From contig URYA01000007.1 of assembly GCA_900551975.1 (NCBI GenBank), positions 1-22,362 of the forward strand: a stretch of 22,362 nucleotides of DNA, written 5' to 3'. This document shows, piece after piece, positions 7,182-12,993 of the stretch. Source of the DNA: an uncultured Collinsella sp. Its GTDB lineage: Bacteria > Actinomycetota > Coriobacteriia > Coriobacteriales > Coriobacteriaceae. The notes under the pieces were generated by a model. That model ran no database searches and was not told the DNA's origin. It saw nothing but the letters and a program-made list of their open reading frames with translations. Both the position numbers and the translations under genes were made by a program. How positions within the stretch are numbered: the stretch's first letter is position 1; each line of letters starts with the position of its first letter.

Positions 7182-7295
7182 TTATAACATGTAAGTGAAA
7201 AGTCGGTACGATGTCATTGCGGTTGCAAACAAGCCGCTGCCAGGACCGGTTGTCACGAGACCGGCAATAACGCATTTTCTCGGTTTCCAGCTCAT
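7182..7295 (-). CDS. Short membrane peptide upstream of the 79-residue membrane protein
   Basis: The product has 37 residues, starting MSWKPRKCVIAGLVTTGPGS and ending LFTYML. A strong ribosome binding site AGAGGGGG lies 5-6 bases before ATG 7295. A basic start and one hydrophobic stretch suggest a membrane or exported peptide. A CATAAT -10-like box lies about 30 bases upstream. The frame stops 12 bases before the next start, so coupled translation or a leader-peptide role is possible. Its short length keeps confidence moderate. Confidence 0.5.
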   Translation of the reverse strand: MSWKPRKCVIAGLVTTGPGSGLFATAMTSYRLFTYML

Positions 7296-7398
7296 GACAG
7301 ACCCCCTCTCTCATGGTGAAACGCATACATTATGAGATATGCACATTATCTCGCTAATTAATTTCAATATCCATCATCTAACACTAAAGAATACTGAC

Positions 7399-7680
7399 TC
7401 ACTGGTTCAGCGACGATGCGTTTTTACCTTTGCGTTCCCACTCGCGTAACCGCCTCGCCGCGTCGGCGGTCGGAAGGGTCTCCGTCTCGCAATCAGCGAC
7501 CTTGTAACCGTATCTGTCGAGCCAGGCAGCAAGTGCATCACAATCGACGCGCTTCCAGTCGCCGCCCGGCGCGTGCTGCATCACGAGGCCTCCGGCGACC
7601 ACGAGCCCATGGATATGCTCTCCTTGCAGGCCTGCGATGATTCCGCCGGTGCATATGATGCTAGGTCGCTGTTCCGGCAC
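7399..7680 (-). CDS. TraD-like mobilization accessory protein, possibly N-terminally truncated
   Basis: The product has 93 residues from GTG 7680. Residues about 24-62 (GLVVAGGLVMQHAP, DWKRVDCDALAAWLDRYGYKV) match the broken gene at 526-780. The other copy has a basic RKARNHAL segment before this block, whereas here the preceding residues (IICTGGIIAGLQGE) are unrelated, and no good ribosome binding site precedes GTG 7680. The 5' end may have been replaced. The C-terminal tail (ADAARRLREWERKGKNA) is basic and helical. If functional it would assist the relaxase at the transfer origin, but it lies far from the relaxase operon. Confidence 0.55.
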   Translation of the reverse strand: MPEQRPSIICTGGIIAGLQGEHIHGLVVAGGLVMQHAPGGDWKRVDCDALAAWLDRYGYKVADCETETLPTADAARRLREWERKGKNASSLNQ

Positions 7681-7720
7681 TGCGCAAACGTATTGGCCTT
7701 TGTGCCCCTTTTGGCAACTT

Positions 7721-7866
7721 TAGCATGACTATAGGTTAAACCAACCCACAGTCATGAGCACGGTAGCGTAGTACTATACTAATTACTTAACATGCTCATA
7801 TATTTCTACCTGCAACTTAGAATCACTTAATGTAGTCACATGTTAATGTGATAATATATGACTATG
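7721..7866. promoter_or_regulatory. Probable centromere (parS) and promoter region of the partition operon
   Basis: The 200 bases before parA hold several copies of a motif close to TAGTCATATG in both orientations: CATGACTAT (7724), CAGTCATGAG (7749), GTAGTCACATG (7832-7842) and ATATGACTATG (7856-7866). AT-rich -10-like words (TACTAT, GATAAT) are interspersed. In type Ib partition systems the RHH partner binds repeats just upstream of parA, serving as both centromere and operator. Placement and repetition fit; the exact repeat unit is not certain. Confidence 0.6.
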
Positions 7867-7887
7867 CTATTTCAGAAAGGGGAGGAC

Positions 7888-8439
7888 ATGGCGACGAACA
7901 TCCTGCTAGTCAATCAGAAGGGCGGCGTCGGCAAGACGACGTTCGCCGACGAGATCGCCTGGGGTCTCGAGCGCCGCGGCCACAAAGTCGGATTCGGCAA
8001 TCTCGACCCTCAGGGCGGCGCGAACCACGAGAAGAACCTGCTCGACGACGAGAACGCCGTAAACGTCATCGACACGCCGGGTTTCCTGAGTGACGAGACG
8101 GCCACGTACGCGAAAAACGCCGACATCGCGATCATCCCGGTCCAGCCAGGCACCCTCGGCCTAAAGCCGATGAAACGCACGATCAAGGTCATCACCGAGG
8201 CCAATCCCGATTTGTCCTTCGCAATCATCGTCAACAACTTCGCGGCAAACCAGACGGTCGACCGCCAGTTCCTCGAACTACTCGAAGCCGATGACTTGCC
8301 CGTGCTGGGCACCGTTCCGACCGCAGCGGCCTTCAAGCAGGGCGCGGCCCTGGGCAAGCCCGTGTACGAAATCGCGAAGAGCGGCAAGGCAGCCCTGGCA
8401 ATCGAAAACATCCTGGACGAGATCGAGGAGGTCCTGTAA
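7888..8439 (+). CDS. parA: ParA-family partition ATPase (small, type Ib)
   Basis: The product has 183 residues, the size of ParF-like ATPases without an N-terminal DNA-binding domain. The deviant Walker A motif KGGVGKTT is at 11-18, LDPQGGA at 39-45 and the Walker B-like IDTPG at 61-65. ATG 7888 is chosen because AAAGGGGAGG directly precedes it; ATG 7858 upstream lies inside the repeat region. Its stop overlaps the start of the RHH gene by one base (TAATG). The ATPase would form ATP-dependent patterns on the nucleoid that place plasmid copies in both daughters. The residue before LDPQ is Asn, where many ParAs have a second Asp. Confidence 0.93.
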   Translation: MATNILLVNQKGGVGKTTFADEIAWGLERRGHKVGFGNLDPQGGANHEKNLLDDENAVNVIDTPGFLSDETATYAKNADIAIIPVQPGTLGLKPMKRTIKVITEANPDLSFAIIVNNFAANQTVDRQFLELLEADDLPVLGTVPTAAAFKQGAALGKPVYEIAKSGKAALAIENILDEIEEVL

Positions 8440-8741
8440 TGGCCGGAAAGTTCAAGAAATCGACCTCCTACTTCGACGTCGCCGCGGAGAAGGCCGAGGA
8501 GAGGCAGCAGAAAATCGTTGAGAGCGCATCTGAGTCCCAGAAACCGGCTCCGCAGGTACGGAAAGCCGGGCGCCCCAAAAAAGGCGCTGAAGGGGCATCT
8601 GAGAGGCTTGTACAGCTGTCTGTCTACGTTCCCGAGAGCCATCGCAAGCGCTTGAAGCAGGCCGCACTCGAGGAGGACAAGTCCGTTTCCGACATCGCAC
8701 GTGAGCTGTTCGACGAGTACCTTGCCGAAAACGGGTTTTAA
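8439..8741 (+). CDS. Ribbon-helix-helix centromere-binding partner of ParA (ParG-like)
   Basis: The product has 100 residues. The first about 40 are charged and flexible (ParG-type tails stimulate their ATPase), then an AT-hook-like RKAGRPKKG (41-49), then an RHH fold at 58-95: VQLSVYVPESHRKRLKQAAL with a following helix DIARELFDEYL. Translation is coupled to parA through TAATG. It is expected to bind the repeats upstream of parA, both to hold the plasmid for ParA and to repress the operon. The same repeats at 6175-6220 and 6555-6596 suggest further targets. Confidence 0.87.
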   Translation: MAGKFKKSTSYFDVAAEKAEERQQKIVESASESQKPAPQVRKAGRPKKGAEGASERLVQLSVYVPESHRKRLKQAALEEDKSVSDIARELFDEYLAENGF

Positions 8742-8799
8742 CGAAGAGGGCGGCGTGACGTTCTTAACGTTGTGACAAAATGGAAGCCCAAGAGGATCA

Positions 8800-8835
8800 G
8801 GACAGGGGCATCGAAAGGTGCTCCTGTCTCTTTTT
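8800..8835 (+). terminator. Terminator of the partition operon
   Basis: Arms GACAGGGGCA (8801-8810) and TGCTCCTGTC (8819-8828), with one G-T pair, are followed by TCTTTTT. It lies 59 bases past the RHH stop. Confidence 0.85.
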
Positions 8836-8841
8836 AGGCCA

Positions 8842-9409
8842 CTGAGAGCTGATTTAAGACCTCGTTTTATATAGCAATGAGAAAACGGTCAAACCCCACC
8901 AATAAGTCGTCCTATTTTCAATTCTGTGACCTTCTAGCGGTATTCTGTGCAAGGTTGACTGAATACCGGTATCCCGATCGACCGGGAATCGGATTCGGCA
9001 CTCATTGCCGAATTGGACGGGTTGCGACTGAGTGCGATAGGTCGTCCGGGGAGCCGAAGGCGACGCCGGCGCCGGGGATCGGCGAGAACGTGGGTGGGGA
9101 GTTGGGGCGGAGCCCCACACTTTTGGCCGAAGGCCATGCCAAGGAGCCGCAGGCGACGCGGAGCGTGCGCAAGCGCGCGGAGGGCAAGGAGGCGCAGCCG
9201 ACGCGCAGGGAGCCGAAGGCGACCGGAGTGCGAGCGTAGCGAGCGCCAAGGAGCCACAGGCGACGCGGAGTGAGGCGTAGCCGAACGGAGGGCAAGGACG
9301 AAGGATCTCCTTGTTTGTATATCTTTCGATCATTAAATGCTTTCTGGTAGATTTCTCCGTTTCTCCCTTGAGTTTAGACTAAGTGAATCTTATTCACTCT
9401 AGTCAGACT
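8842..9409. other. Non-coding spacer with hairpins and degenerate GC-rich repeats
   Basis: I find no convincing gene here. Hairpins: CGGTATTC/GAATACCG (8938-8945 and 8961-8968); ATTCGGCA/TGCCGAAT (8993-9013); GGGGC-GGA-GCCCC (9104-9116); and a stem at 9377-9404 built on AGTGAAT/ATTCACT. From about 9047 to 9300 a unit close to GGAGCCGAAGGCGACGCGGAG recurs at least five times with irregular spacing. Open frames over this stretch are low-complexity and have no start signals. The segment adjoins the iteron array and may belong to the origin. Confidence 0.7.
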
Positions 9410-9917
9410 TGGTGGGTTGTATGAACCCATAGTTGTGGTTATTTCAACCCATAGTTGTGGTTATTTCAACCCATAGTGCATGGGTTAACTGAACCCATAG
9501 TTGGCATGGGTTATTTCAACCCATAGTCTCGTGAGACAACCCATAGTTGATAAGTTGGCCCCGGTTAACACAGGCTCAAACTATGGGTTGAAATAACTAT
9601 TCCGGTACTTTTTGGCATTTTTCGATCGCTTTCTATGGGTTGGATTAACCCATAGCTAGAAAAGTGGCTTAAATTGTCTATGGGTTCTTTCAACCCATAG
9701 CTATACCGTCACGGAAAAGCGTCCGCGATCTCTGTCAGCAAGACTATGGGTTGTCCTAACCAATAGTCTTGCTGAAGAACCGTTATTTAACCCCCTATCA
9801 ATAAAATGATTTTTCGCCAAACTATGGGTTAAAACAACCCATAGCTATACTGTAGGTTCTTTCAACCCATAGTTTGTAAGGAAAAGAAATAGGGCTATGG
9901 GTTCATACAACCCATAG
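9410..9917. repeat. Palindromic iteron array, probable replication origin
   Basis: AACCCATAG occurs 17 times without mismatch, 11 direct and 6 inverted, in about 500 bases, plus near copies such as AACCAATAG (9758). The full unit is a 23-bp dyad, CTATGGGTT-N5-AACCCATAG. Complete or nearly complete dyads lie at 9633-9655, 9678-9700, 9744-9766, 9822-9844, 9850-9872 and 9895-9917. The left part (9410-9546) has right halves intact and left halves decayed, in direct order at 22, 22, 24, 26 and 20 bases, roughly two helical turns. The array touches the 3' end of the rep gene, as expected for iterons bound by a winged-helix initiator. An AT-rich stretch near 9781-9820 could be where the strands open. 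No clear DnaA box is seen. Confidence 0.88.
9735..9775. repeat. Extended iteron hairpin with 18-bp arms
   Basis: TCAGCAAGACTATGGGTT (9735-9752) pairs with AACCAATAGTCTTGCTGA (9758-9775) with one mismatch and a 5-base loop. The iteron dyad forms the top of this much longer hairpin, unlike the other units. Confidence 0.8.
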
Positions 9918-9920
9918 CCC
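9880..9920 (-). terminator. Terminator of rep built from the last iteron
   Basis: GGGCTATGGGTT (9892-9903) and AACCCATAGCCC (9909-9920) form a perfect 12-bp stem six bases past the rep stop codon. On the minus strand the stem is followed by a T-rich stretch (ATTTCTTTTCCTT). The hairpin can serve both as Rep-binding unit and as terminator. Confidence 0.6.
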
Positions 9921-9926
9921 TTCAAA

Positions 9927-10526
9927 CTAGGCAGAATGCTTTGCGTCCCACTGAGCTTTGCGTTTCGCCGAATTCTCGGCGCGTTGCTTTTTCCTACCCT
10001 CCTCGACTTCGAGCCTGCGCTTAGCGATCGCCGTCATATCGAGCCGGTACTCAACAGATTTGTTATTACCACGCGGCGACTTAATCAAAAGACCGAGTTC
10101 GACGAGCTTATCGATTCTCTTCTTGACGTTCGACCGATCCGAGTTGACGTCCGCCGCCATGGTGGCAAGGCTGATGTAGCAGGTGGATTTGTAAACGTCC
10201 TTGCGCTGGAACGACCAAATCCGCCCCATGATATCGGTGTCAAGTCTAGGCAAACCGAGCTCGAGCATCCACGGCGGCTTGATGATCGCGACCTTCTCGC
10301 TGACCATATCCTGCACCATGTGGGCGACACGGGACGATTCATCCGATGCCCGGCGAAGTGCTTCGCGGTGACTCTCACTATTGGGCATGGCGGCATCTGT
10401 GACGGCCTGATTCGCGAAATCGGACGCCGCCCCCATTCCAGACGGGCTTGCGGGGCCGGACGGGTGGCTATCCGTGTCCCACGGATAGCCACCGCCCGCG
10501 TCCGGTTTTAAATTTCTGGTATCCAT
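9927..10526 (-). CDS. Plasmid replication initiator (winged-helix Rep)
   Basis: The product has 199 residues. The first about 50 are disordered (Pro/Ser/Gly-rich). Residues about 76-107 (VSEKVAIIKPPWMLELG, IMGRIWSFQ) precede a winged helix at about 112-162: STCYISLATMAADVNSDRSN, then VKKRIDKLVELGLLIK, then VEYRLDM as the wing. The end (166-199) is a basic helix. Single-HTH proteins of this kind (HTH_36-like, PF13730) are common as initiators of theta plasmids in Gram-positive gut bacteria. The iteron array at its 3' end and the CopG-like gene upstream on the same strand support the assignment. GAGAGG seven bases before ATG 10526 is partly held in a hairpin (10531-10549). Confidence 0.82.
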   Translation of the reverse strand: MDTRNLKPDAGGGYPWDTDSHPSGPASPSGMGAASDFANQAVTDAAMPNSESHREALRRASDESSRVAHMVQDMVSEKVAIIKPPWMLELGLPRLDTDIMGRIWSFQRKDVYKSTCYISLATMAADVNSDRSNVKKRIDKLVELGLLIKSPRGNNKSVEYRLDMTAIAKRRLEVEEGRKKQRAENSAKRKAQWDAKHSA

Positions 10527-10530
10527 AAAC

Positions 10531-10549
10531 TAGCCTCTCATTGAGGCTA
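10531..10549 (-). promoter_or_regulatory. Hairpin over the rep ribosome binding site
   Basis: TAGCCTC (10531-10537) and GAGGCTA (10543-10549) form a 7-bp stem with a 5-base loop, directly before the rep ATG. On the mRNA the ribosome binding site GAGAGG spans loop and 3' arm, so folding would limit Rep synthesis. Confidence 0.6.
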
Positions 10550-10671
10550 TCTAGCCATCAGTCGAAGTGATGCCATAGTATTTTGGTAGTACTTCAACAT
10601 AGGGACCCAAATCGAAGCATACGTGTGCTAGGATTGCAGGTAACAGGCCAGAAAGCCACATTTGAACATGG

Positions 10672-10708
10672 AAAAAGCCCTTCTTACTTGGCGGTAGGGG
10701 GCTTTTTT
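10672..10708. terminator. Bidirectional terminator between the copG-like gene and rep
   Basis: AAAAAGCCC (10672-10680) pairs with GGGCTTTTT across a loop of about 18 bases, with A and T runs on both sides, so it works on both strands. On the minus strand it lies 6 bases past the stop at 10714. Rep would then depend on read-through or on its own promoter in 10550-10670. Confidence 0.8.
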
Positions 10709-10713
10709 CATAT

Positions 10714-10872
10714 CTATTTTTGCTCTTTAACACGCTCCAAAAACTCGGCGATAGCGATCGCCGCCATAGACGACTTAGCTACACCGCGGCTCTTCGCGTA
10801 GTCATCGAGATCACGCCAAATTTCGAGAGGCAGAGTAACCTGGATTCTTTTCTTCTCCTCGGCCACTGCCAT
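10714..10872 (-). CDS. CopG-like ribbon-helix-helix protein, likely copy-number repressor
   Basis: The product has 52 residues, starting MAVAEEKKRIQVTLPLEIWR and ending FLERVKEQK. The strand KRIQVTLPLEIW, helix DLDDYAKSRG and helix SSMAAIAIAEFLERV make a minimal RHH dimer subunit, like CopG of pMV158 (45 residues). A strong AGGAGGT lies 8 bases before ATG 10872. The gene is directly upstream of rep on the same strand, the classical copG-rep order, so control of copy number is the likely role. The inverted repeats just upstream (10887-10903, 10907-10976) are candidate operators. Confidence 0.85.
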   Translation of the reverse strand: MAVAEEKKRIQVTLPLEIWRDLDDYAKSRGVAKSSMAAIAIAEFLERVKEQK

Positions 10873-10886
10873 AGACAATTACCTCC

Positions 10887-10976
10887 TTCGTTGAACAAAC
10901 GAAATCGTACCACTACTGATTGAAACAAAGCGTATCACAAATACTGTCTAAAATACAAACTAACACAGAGTGGTAC
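10887..10976 (-). promoter_or_regulatory. Operator candidates upstream of the copG-like gene
   Basis: TTCGTT (10887-10892) and AACGAA (10898-10903) form a dyad with a 5-base centre next to the ribosome binding site. GTACCACT (10907-10914) and AGTGGTAC (10969-10976) are a second pair, 54 bases apart, bracketing an AT-rich stretch that likely holds the promoter. The outer copy reads AGGTGTACCA on the minus strand, a word found again at 16857-16868 before the resolvase. Confidence 0.55.
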
Positions 10977-11472
10977 ACCTAAATTCGCTAAATCTTTTCG
11001 TCGGCCAGATAGGCACTCGAGTTTCCAAAAGGGATACAGGAAATTGCCGAAAAGGGCACAGGGGCGGCGAGTGATTCACCAAGAGTGAAGGTGGGCCCTC
11101 TTACCCAAGCGTTACTCGTTGCTTTAAATGGCAACGCACTAGGGCGACGGGAGTACTCGGGAGACCTGCCTGTATATTATGCAGCTGATTGAATGGCAAC
11201 AGGGCCGGCGACGCAGACGACCCTGTAGCTGTCCACGCGGGACAGGCCGCGCATGTTGAGTTCAACGCGTCTCGTGACTGTTCAGATTCTGTGCACCGGG
11301 CGATTTGTTTTGGTCGTTTAGCTGGGCTAATGGTGGCTATTGGCTGCTGGGCTGGAGGATTTGGACTAATAGTTGCTAATAGTGGCCGGATGAAGAGCTG
11401 TTCAAGCTATTAGAAGCAATAGCGAGTACGGTCTTGGCTGGAAAACAGGTCGCGAGCAGGGGAGGGCCGAGC
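10977..11472. other. Intergenic region with short repeats
   Basis: No gene is supported. CGTTGC/GCAACG forms a small hairpin near 11117-11136. TTAAATGGCAACGCACTAGGGC is broken here as TTAAATGGCAAC-GCACTAGGGC (11124-11145), with a shorter relative at 11189-11206 and a 19-of-22 match at 17015-17036 beyond the relaxase gene. From 11320 to 11423 the words CTATT/AATAG recur, including a copy at 11366-11386 of the repeat at 12114-12134. Confidence 0.55.
11366..11386 (+). repeat. 21-bp direct repeat, left copy flanking the TA module
   Basis: CTAATAGTTGC-TAATAGTGGC matches 12114-12134 at 20 of 21 positions. The two copies enclose the 82-residue gene and the type I toxin locus (about 750 bp). Nearby palindromes GCTATT-AGAAGC-AATAGC (11406-11423) and AATAGC-G-GCTATT (12077-12089) carry the same word. 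Confidence 0.65.
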
Positions 11473-11721
11473 ATGTACGGACCGGTGAGCAAGAACGGGC
11501 CGGCGTTGGAATTTGGGGAGATCGGCGAGGAAGTTAAGGATGAGGTTCGGCGGCAAGCGACTGGCGAGGCCGTCGAGAGAGCCAGGGGCAAGCTCAAGGC
11601 CCGTGACGAGCACGAAGACGATCCGTTTTGGGGTCGCGGGAATCAAGAACACCTTCGTCGAGCTGCGGAAAGACTGGATTCCGGCGAGGGAGTGGAGCAC
11701 GGATTGATCGAAGAAGAATGA
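11473..11721 (+). CDS. Small acidic protein, unknown function
   Basis: The product has 82 residues from ATG 11473, chosen for GGGAGGG six bases upstream. It is highly charged and acidic, with a helical middle (FGEIGEEVKDEVRRQATGEA) and an acidic end (EEE). No signal peptide, membrane segment or known motif. It ends only a few bases before the promoter of the type I toxin and is enclosed by the same 21-bp direct repeats. I do not recognise a family. Confidence 0.62.
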   Translation: MYGPVSKNGPALEFGEIGEEVKDEVRRQATGEAVERARGKLKARDEHEDDPFWGRGNQEHLRRAAERLDSGEGVEHGLIEEE

Positions 11722-11726
11722 CGCTC

Positions 11727-11735
11727 TGCTAGAAT
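11727..11735 (+). promoter_or_regulatory. Extended -10 promoter of the small toxin
   Basis: TGC-TAGAAT is an extended -10 box, placing transcription start near 11742 and giving a leader of about 57 bases. In that leader CCTCC (11773-11777) can pair with GGAGG (11786-11790), the toxin's ribosome binding site. No good -35 is present at normal spacing. Confidence 0.5.
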
Positions 11736-11798
11736 CAGCAGCGCTGTCGGCAGTCCTCGTGCCGGGCAGAGCCCTCCATCCGATGGGAGGTGATGCCC

Positions 11799-11924
11799 AT
11801 GACCGATTTCACCGAGTTCGTGAAGCTCCTGACCGCCCTGGTCTCGCTCCTCACGGCCCTCGTCGGCCTTTCCAAGGCACTCAAGCAGGGTTCGAAGCCC
11901 AAAAAGAAAGGCCACCGTCGCTAA
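11799..11924 (+). CDS. Probable type I toxin, small hydrophobic peptide
   Basis: The product has 41 residues: an N-terminal MTDFTEFVKL, one hydrophobic helix (LLTALVSLLTALVGL, 10-24) and a strongly basic end (GSKPKKKGHRR). This is the plan of membrane toxins of the Fst/Ldr/TxpA kind. GGGAGG lies about 8 bases before ATG 11799 and is masked by CCTCC upstream. GGGCAGAGCC in the leader (11764-11773) is complementary to GGCTCTGCCC beyond the gene (11952-11961), allowing the 5'-3' fold-back known from type I toxin messages. An antisense RNA with its own promoter and terminator overlaps the 3' end. Together these make a plasmid-addiction module likely. I do not recognise the peptide at family level; a small phage-holin-like peptide is the alternative. 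Confidence 0.72.
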   Translation: MTDFTEFVKLLTALVSLLTALVGLSKALKQGSKPKKKGHRR

Positions 11925-11987
11925 GGCGGTGACCTAACTCTTCAAAGCAACGGCTCTGCCCAGCTTCCTACGACTTGGGCTGCCGTC
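11900..11987 (-). ncRNA. Predicted antisense antitoxin RNA
   Basis: A minus-strand promoter (11994-12023) would start an RNA near 11987. It would end at an intrinsic terminator: GGTCACCG (11934-11927) pairs with CGGTGGCC (11917-11910) with one G-T pair, followed by TTTCTTTTT (11909-11901). The about 88-base RNA covers the toxin stop codon and 3' region and the fold-back segment at 11952-11961. Size, position and terminator match known type I antitoxins. Expression is inferred only. Confidence 0.6.
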
Positions 11988-11993
11988 GGCATC

Positions 11994-12023
11994 ATTCTAC
12001 CCGCTTGACATTGCTGTTGTCGA
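11994..12023 (-). promoter_or_regulatory. Promoter of the antisense RNA
   Basis: On the minus strand TCGACA (12023-12018), an 18-base spacer and TAGAAT (11999-11994) make a good sigma-70-like promoter. The same -10 word, TAGAAT, is used by the toxin on the other strand. Confidence 0.6.
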
Positions 12024-12113
12024 TGCGCCGTATCAAGAATCCACGGCAGCGCTCGTGGTTGCAAAACGGCCTAACAAATAGCGGCTATTAGTCAGTTCGG
12101 CTGTCTAAAAGGC

Positions 12114-12134
12114 CTAATAGTTGCCAATAGTGGC
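12114..12134 (+). repeat. 21-bp direct repeat, right copy flanking the TA module
   Basis: CTAATAGTTGC-CAATAGTGGC, one mismatch from 11366-11386. The repeated AATAG/CTATT words nearby suggest a regulator site or the scar of module exchange. Confidence 0.65.
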
Positions 12135-12266
12135 TAGTTGGCAACGGATTTGGGCTATTAGTTCTAACAGTGCCTATACTATGACCCCACAAACGGGACA
12201 CGGTTTTCTGCCTGCACGAGGTTTTAAAGTTTTAGCTGGAACAATCCGGCAGATTGGAGCACGGAA

Positions 12267-12348
12267 CATGAGGTTCGAACGCCTCATGTCGCTCAAAATA
12301 CGTCTCCTCAATTGCGCAAAGGAGAACGGTATTTAGCGACAAGGAGAC
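12267..12348 (+). promoter_or_regulatory. Structured leader able to mask the ribosome binding site of the phosphoesterase operon
   Basis: CATGAGG (12267-12273) and CCTCATG (12282-12288) form one hairpin. GTCTCCT (12302-12308) is fully complementary to AGGAGAC (12342-12348), which contains the ribosome binding site. It can alternatively pair with AGGAGA (12320-12325), supported by AATAC/GTATT outside, which would free the site. Two mutually exclusive pairings are the hallmark of a regulatory leader. No known riboswitch class is recognised. Confidence 0.5.
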
Positions 12349-12354
12349 AATGGA

Positions 12355-12993
12355 ATGATCTGGTTCACCAGTGACACGCACTTCGGGCACGAGAACGTCC
12401 TGAAGTTCACGGACCGGCCGTGGGAAACGATTTGGCAGATGAACGATGCCATCGTCGACAACATCAACGGCAGGGTCGCCGTGGATGACGAGCTCTACAT
12501 CCTGGGGGATTTCTCATTCAAGATGACCGCCCAGGACGCATACGGGCTGCGTAAGCGGATCGCCTGCAGGCGCATCCACCTCGTCCCGGGAAACCATGAC
12601 AAGGACTGGACCCAGCCGGCGGTCGCGGGCGCGTTCACCGTGGAACCGCCGATCTGCGTGCTCAAGATCGACGGGCAGAAGATCGTCCTGTGCCATTACC
12701 CCATGGCCGACTGGCAGGGCATGAGCCATGGATCGTGGCACCTCCACGGGCACATCCACAGCAGCGGCGGCGCGTACAACGAGTTCAACCGCAAGCAGGG
12801 GCTCCTGCGCTACGACGTGGGCTGCGACGCCAACGGGCACTCCCCGGTGAGCCTCGACGGGCTGAGGGAATGGTTCGCCGGGGTCGACGAGCCGTGCGGC
12901 CGGGTGAAATGGCCCTGGTGGGTCAACGAGACCGGTGACAGGCAGGTCGAACGCGAGCTGGCGGCTTACAAGCGGAAAGAGGCGATCCGATGA
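12355..12993 (+). CDS. Calcineurin-like metallophosphoesterase 1
   Basis: The product has 212 residues, with all motifs of the two-metal phosphoesterase fold: SDTHFGH (D7, H9), GDFS (D52), GNHD (79-82), LCHYPM (H114) and HGHIH (131-135). This set resembles the small COG4186-type phosphoesterases of mobile elements. AAGGAG (12341-12346) lies 8 bases before ATG 12355. It is the first of three overlapping phosphoesterase genes; its TGA overlaps the next ATG (ATGA). It has no signal peptide and is cytoplasmic. The substrate is unknown; members of the fold act on nucleic acids, cyclic nucleotides or proteins. Confidence 0.93.
   Translation: MIWFTSDTHFGHENVLKFTDRPWETIWQMNDAIVDNINGRVAVDDELYILGDFSFKMTAQDAYGLRKRIACRRIHLVPGNHDKDWTQPAVAGAFTVEPPICVLKIDGQKIVLCHYPMADWQGMSHGSWHLHGHIHSSGGAYNEFNRKQGLLRYDVGCDANGHSPVSLDGLREWFAGVDEPCGRVKWPWWVNETGDRQVERELAAYKRKEAIR

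Larger units (their letters stand above)
11988..12266. other. Intergenic region between the TA locus and the phosphoesterase operon
   Basis: It holds no supported gene. It contains the antisense promoter, AATAGC-G-GCTATT (12077-12089), the 21-bp repeat copy at 12114-12134 and a TATACT -10-like box (12175-12180) that could start the operon downstream, leaving a leader of about 170 bases. Confidence 0.5.

Noticed and set aside
7099..7326. 75-residue minus-strand open frame
   Set aside because: It overlaps the 37- and 79-residue genes in another frame; those have the better ribosome binding sites and membrane patterns.
8877..9239. 120-residue open frame over the GC-rich repeats
   Set aside because: Composition is repeat-driven, no ribosome binding site, and it crosses hairpins.
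9410..9917. CRISPR array
   Set aside because: The repeat is only 9-23 bp, occurs in both orientations and has irregular spacing with short AT-rich gaps. No cas genes are present. Iterons fit better.
12121..12336. 71-residue open frame before the phosphoesterases
   Set aside because: It runs through the leader hairpins and has no start signal; the region is better read as untranslated leader.
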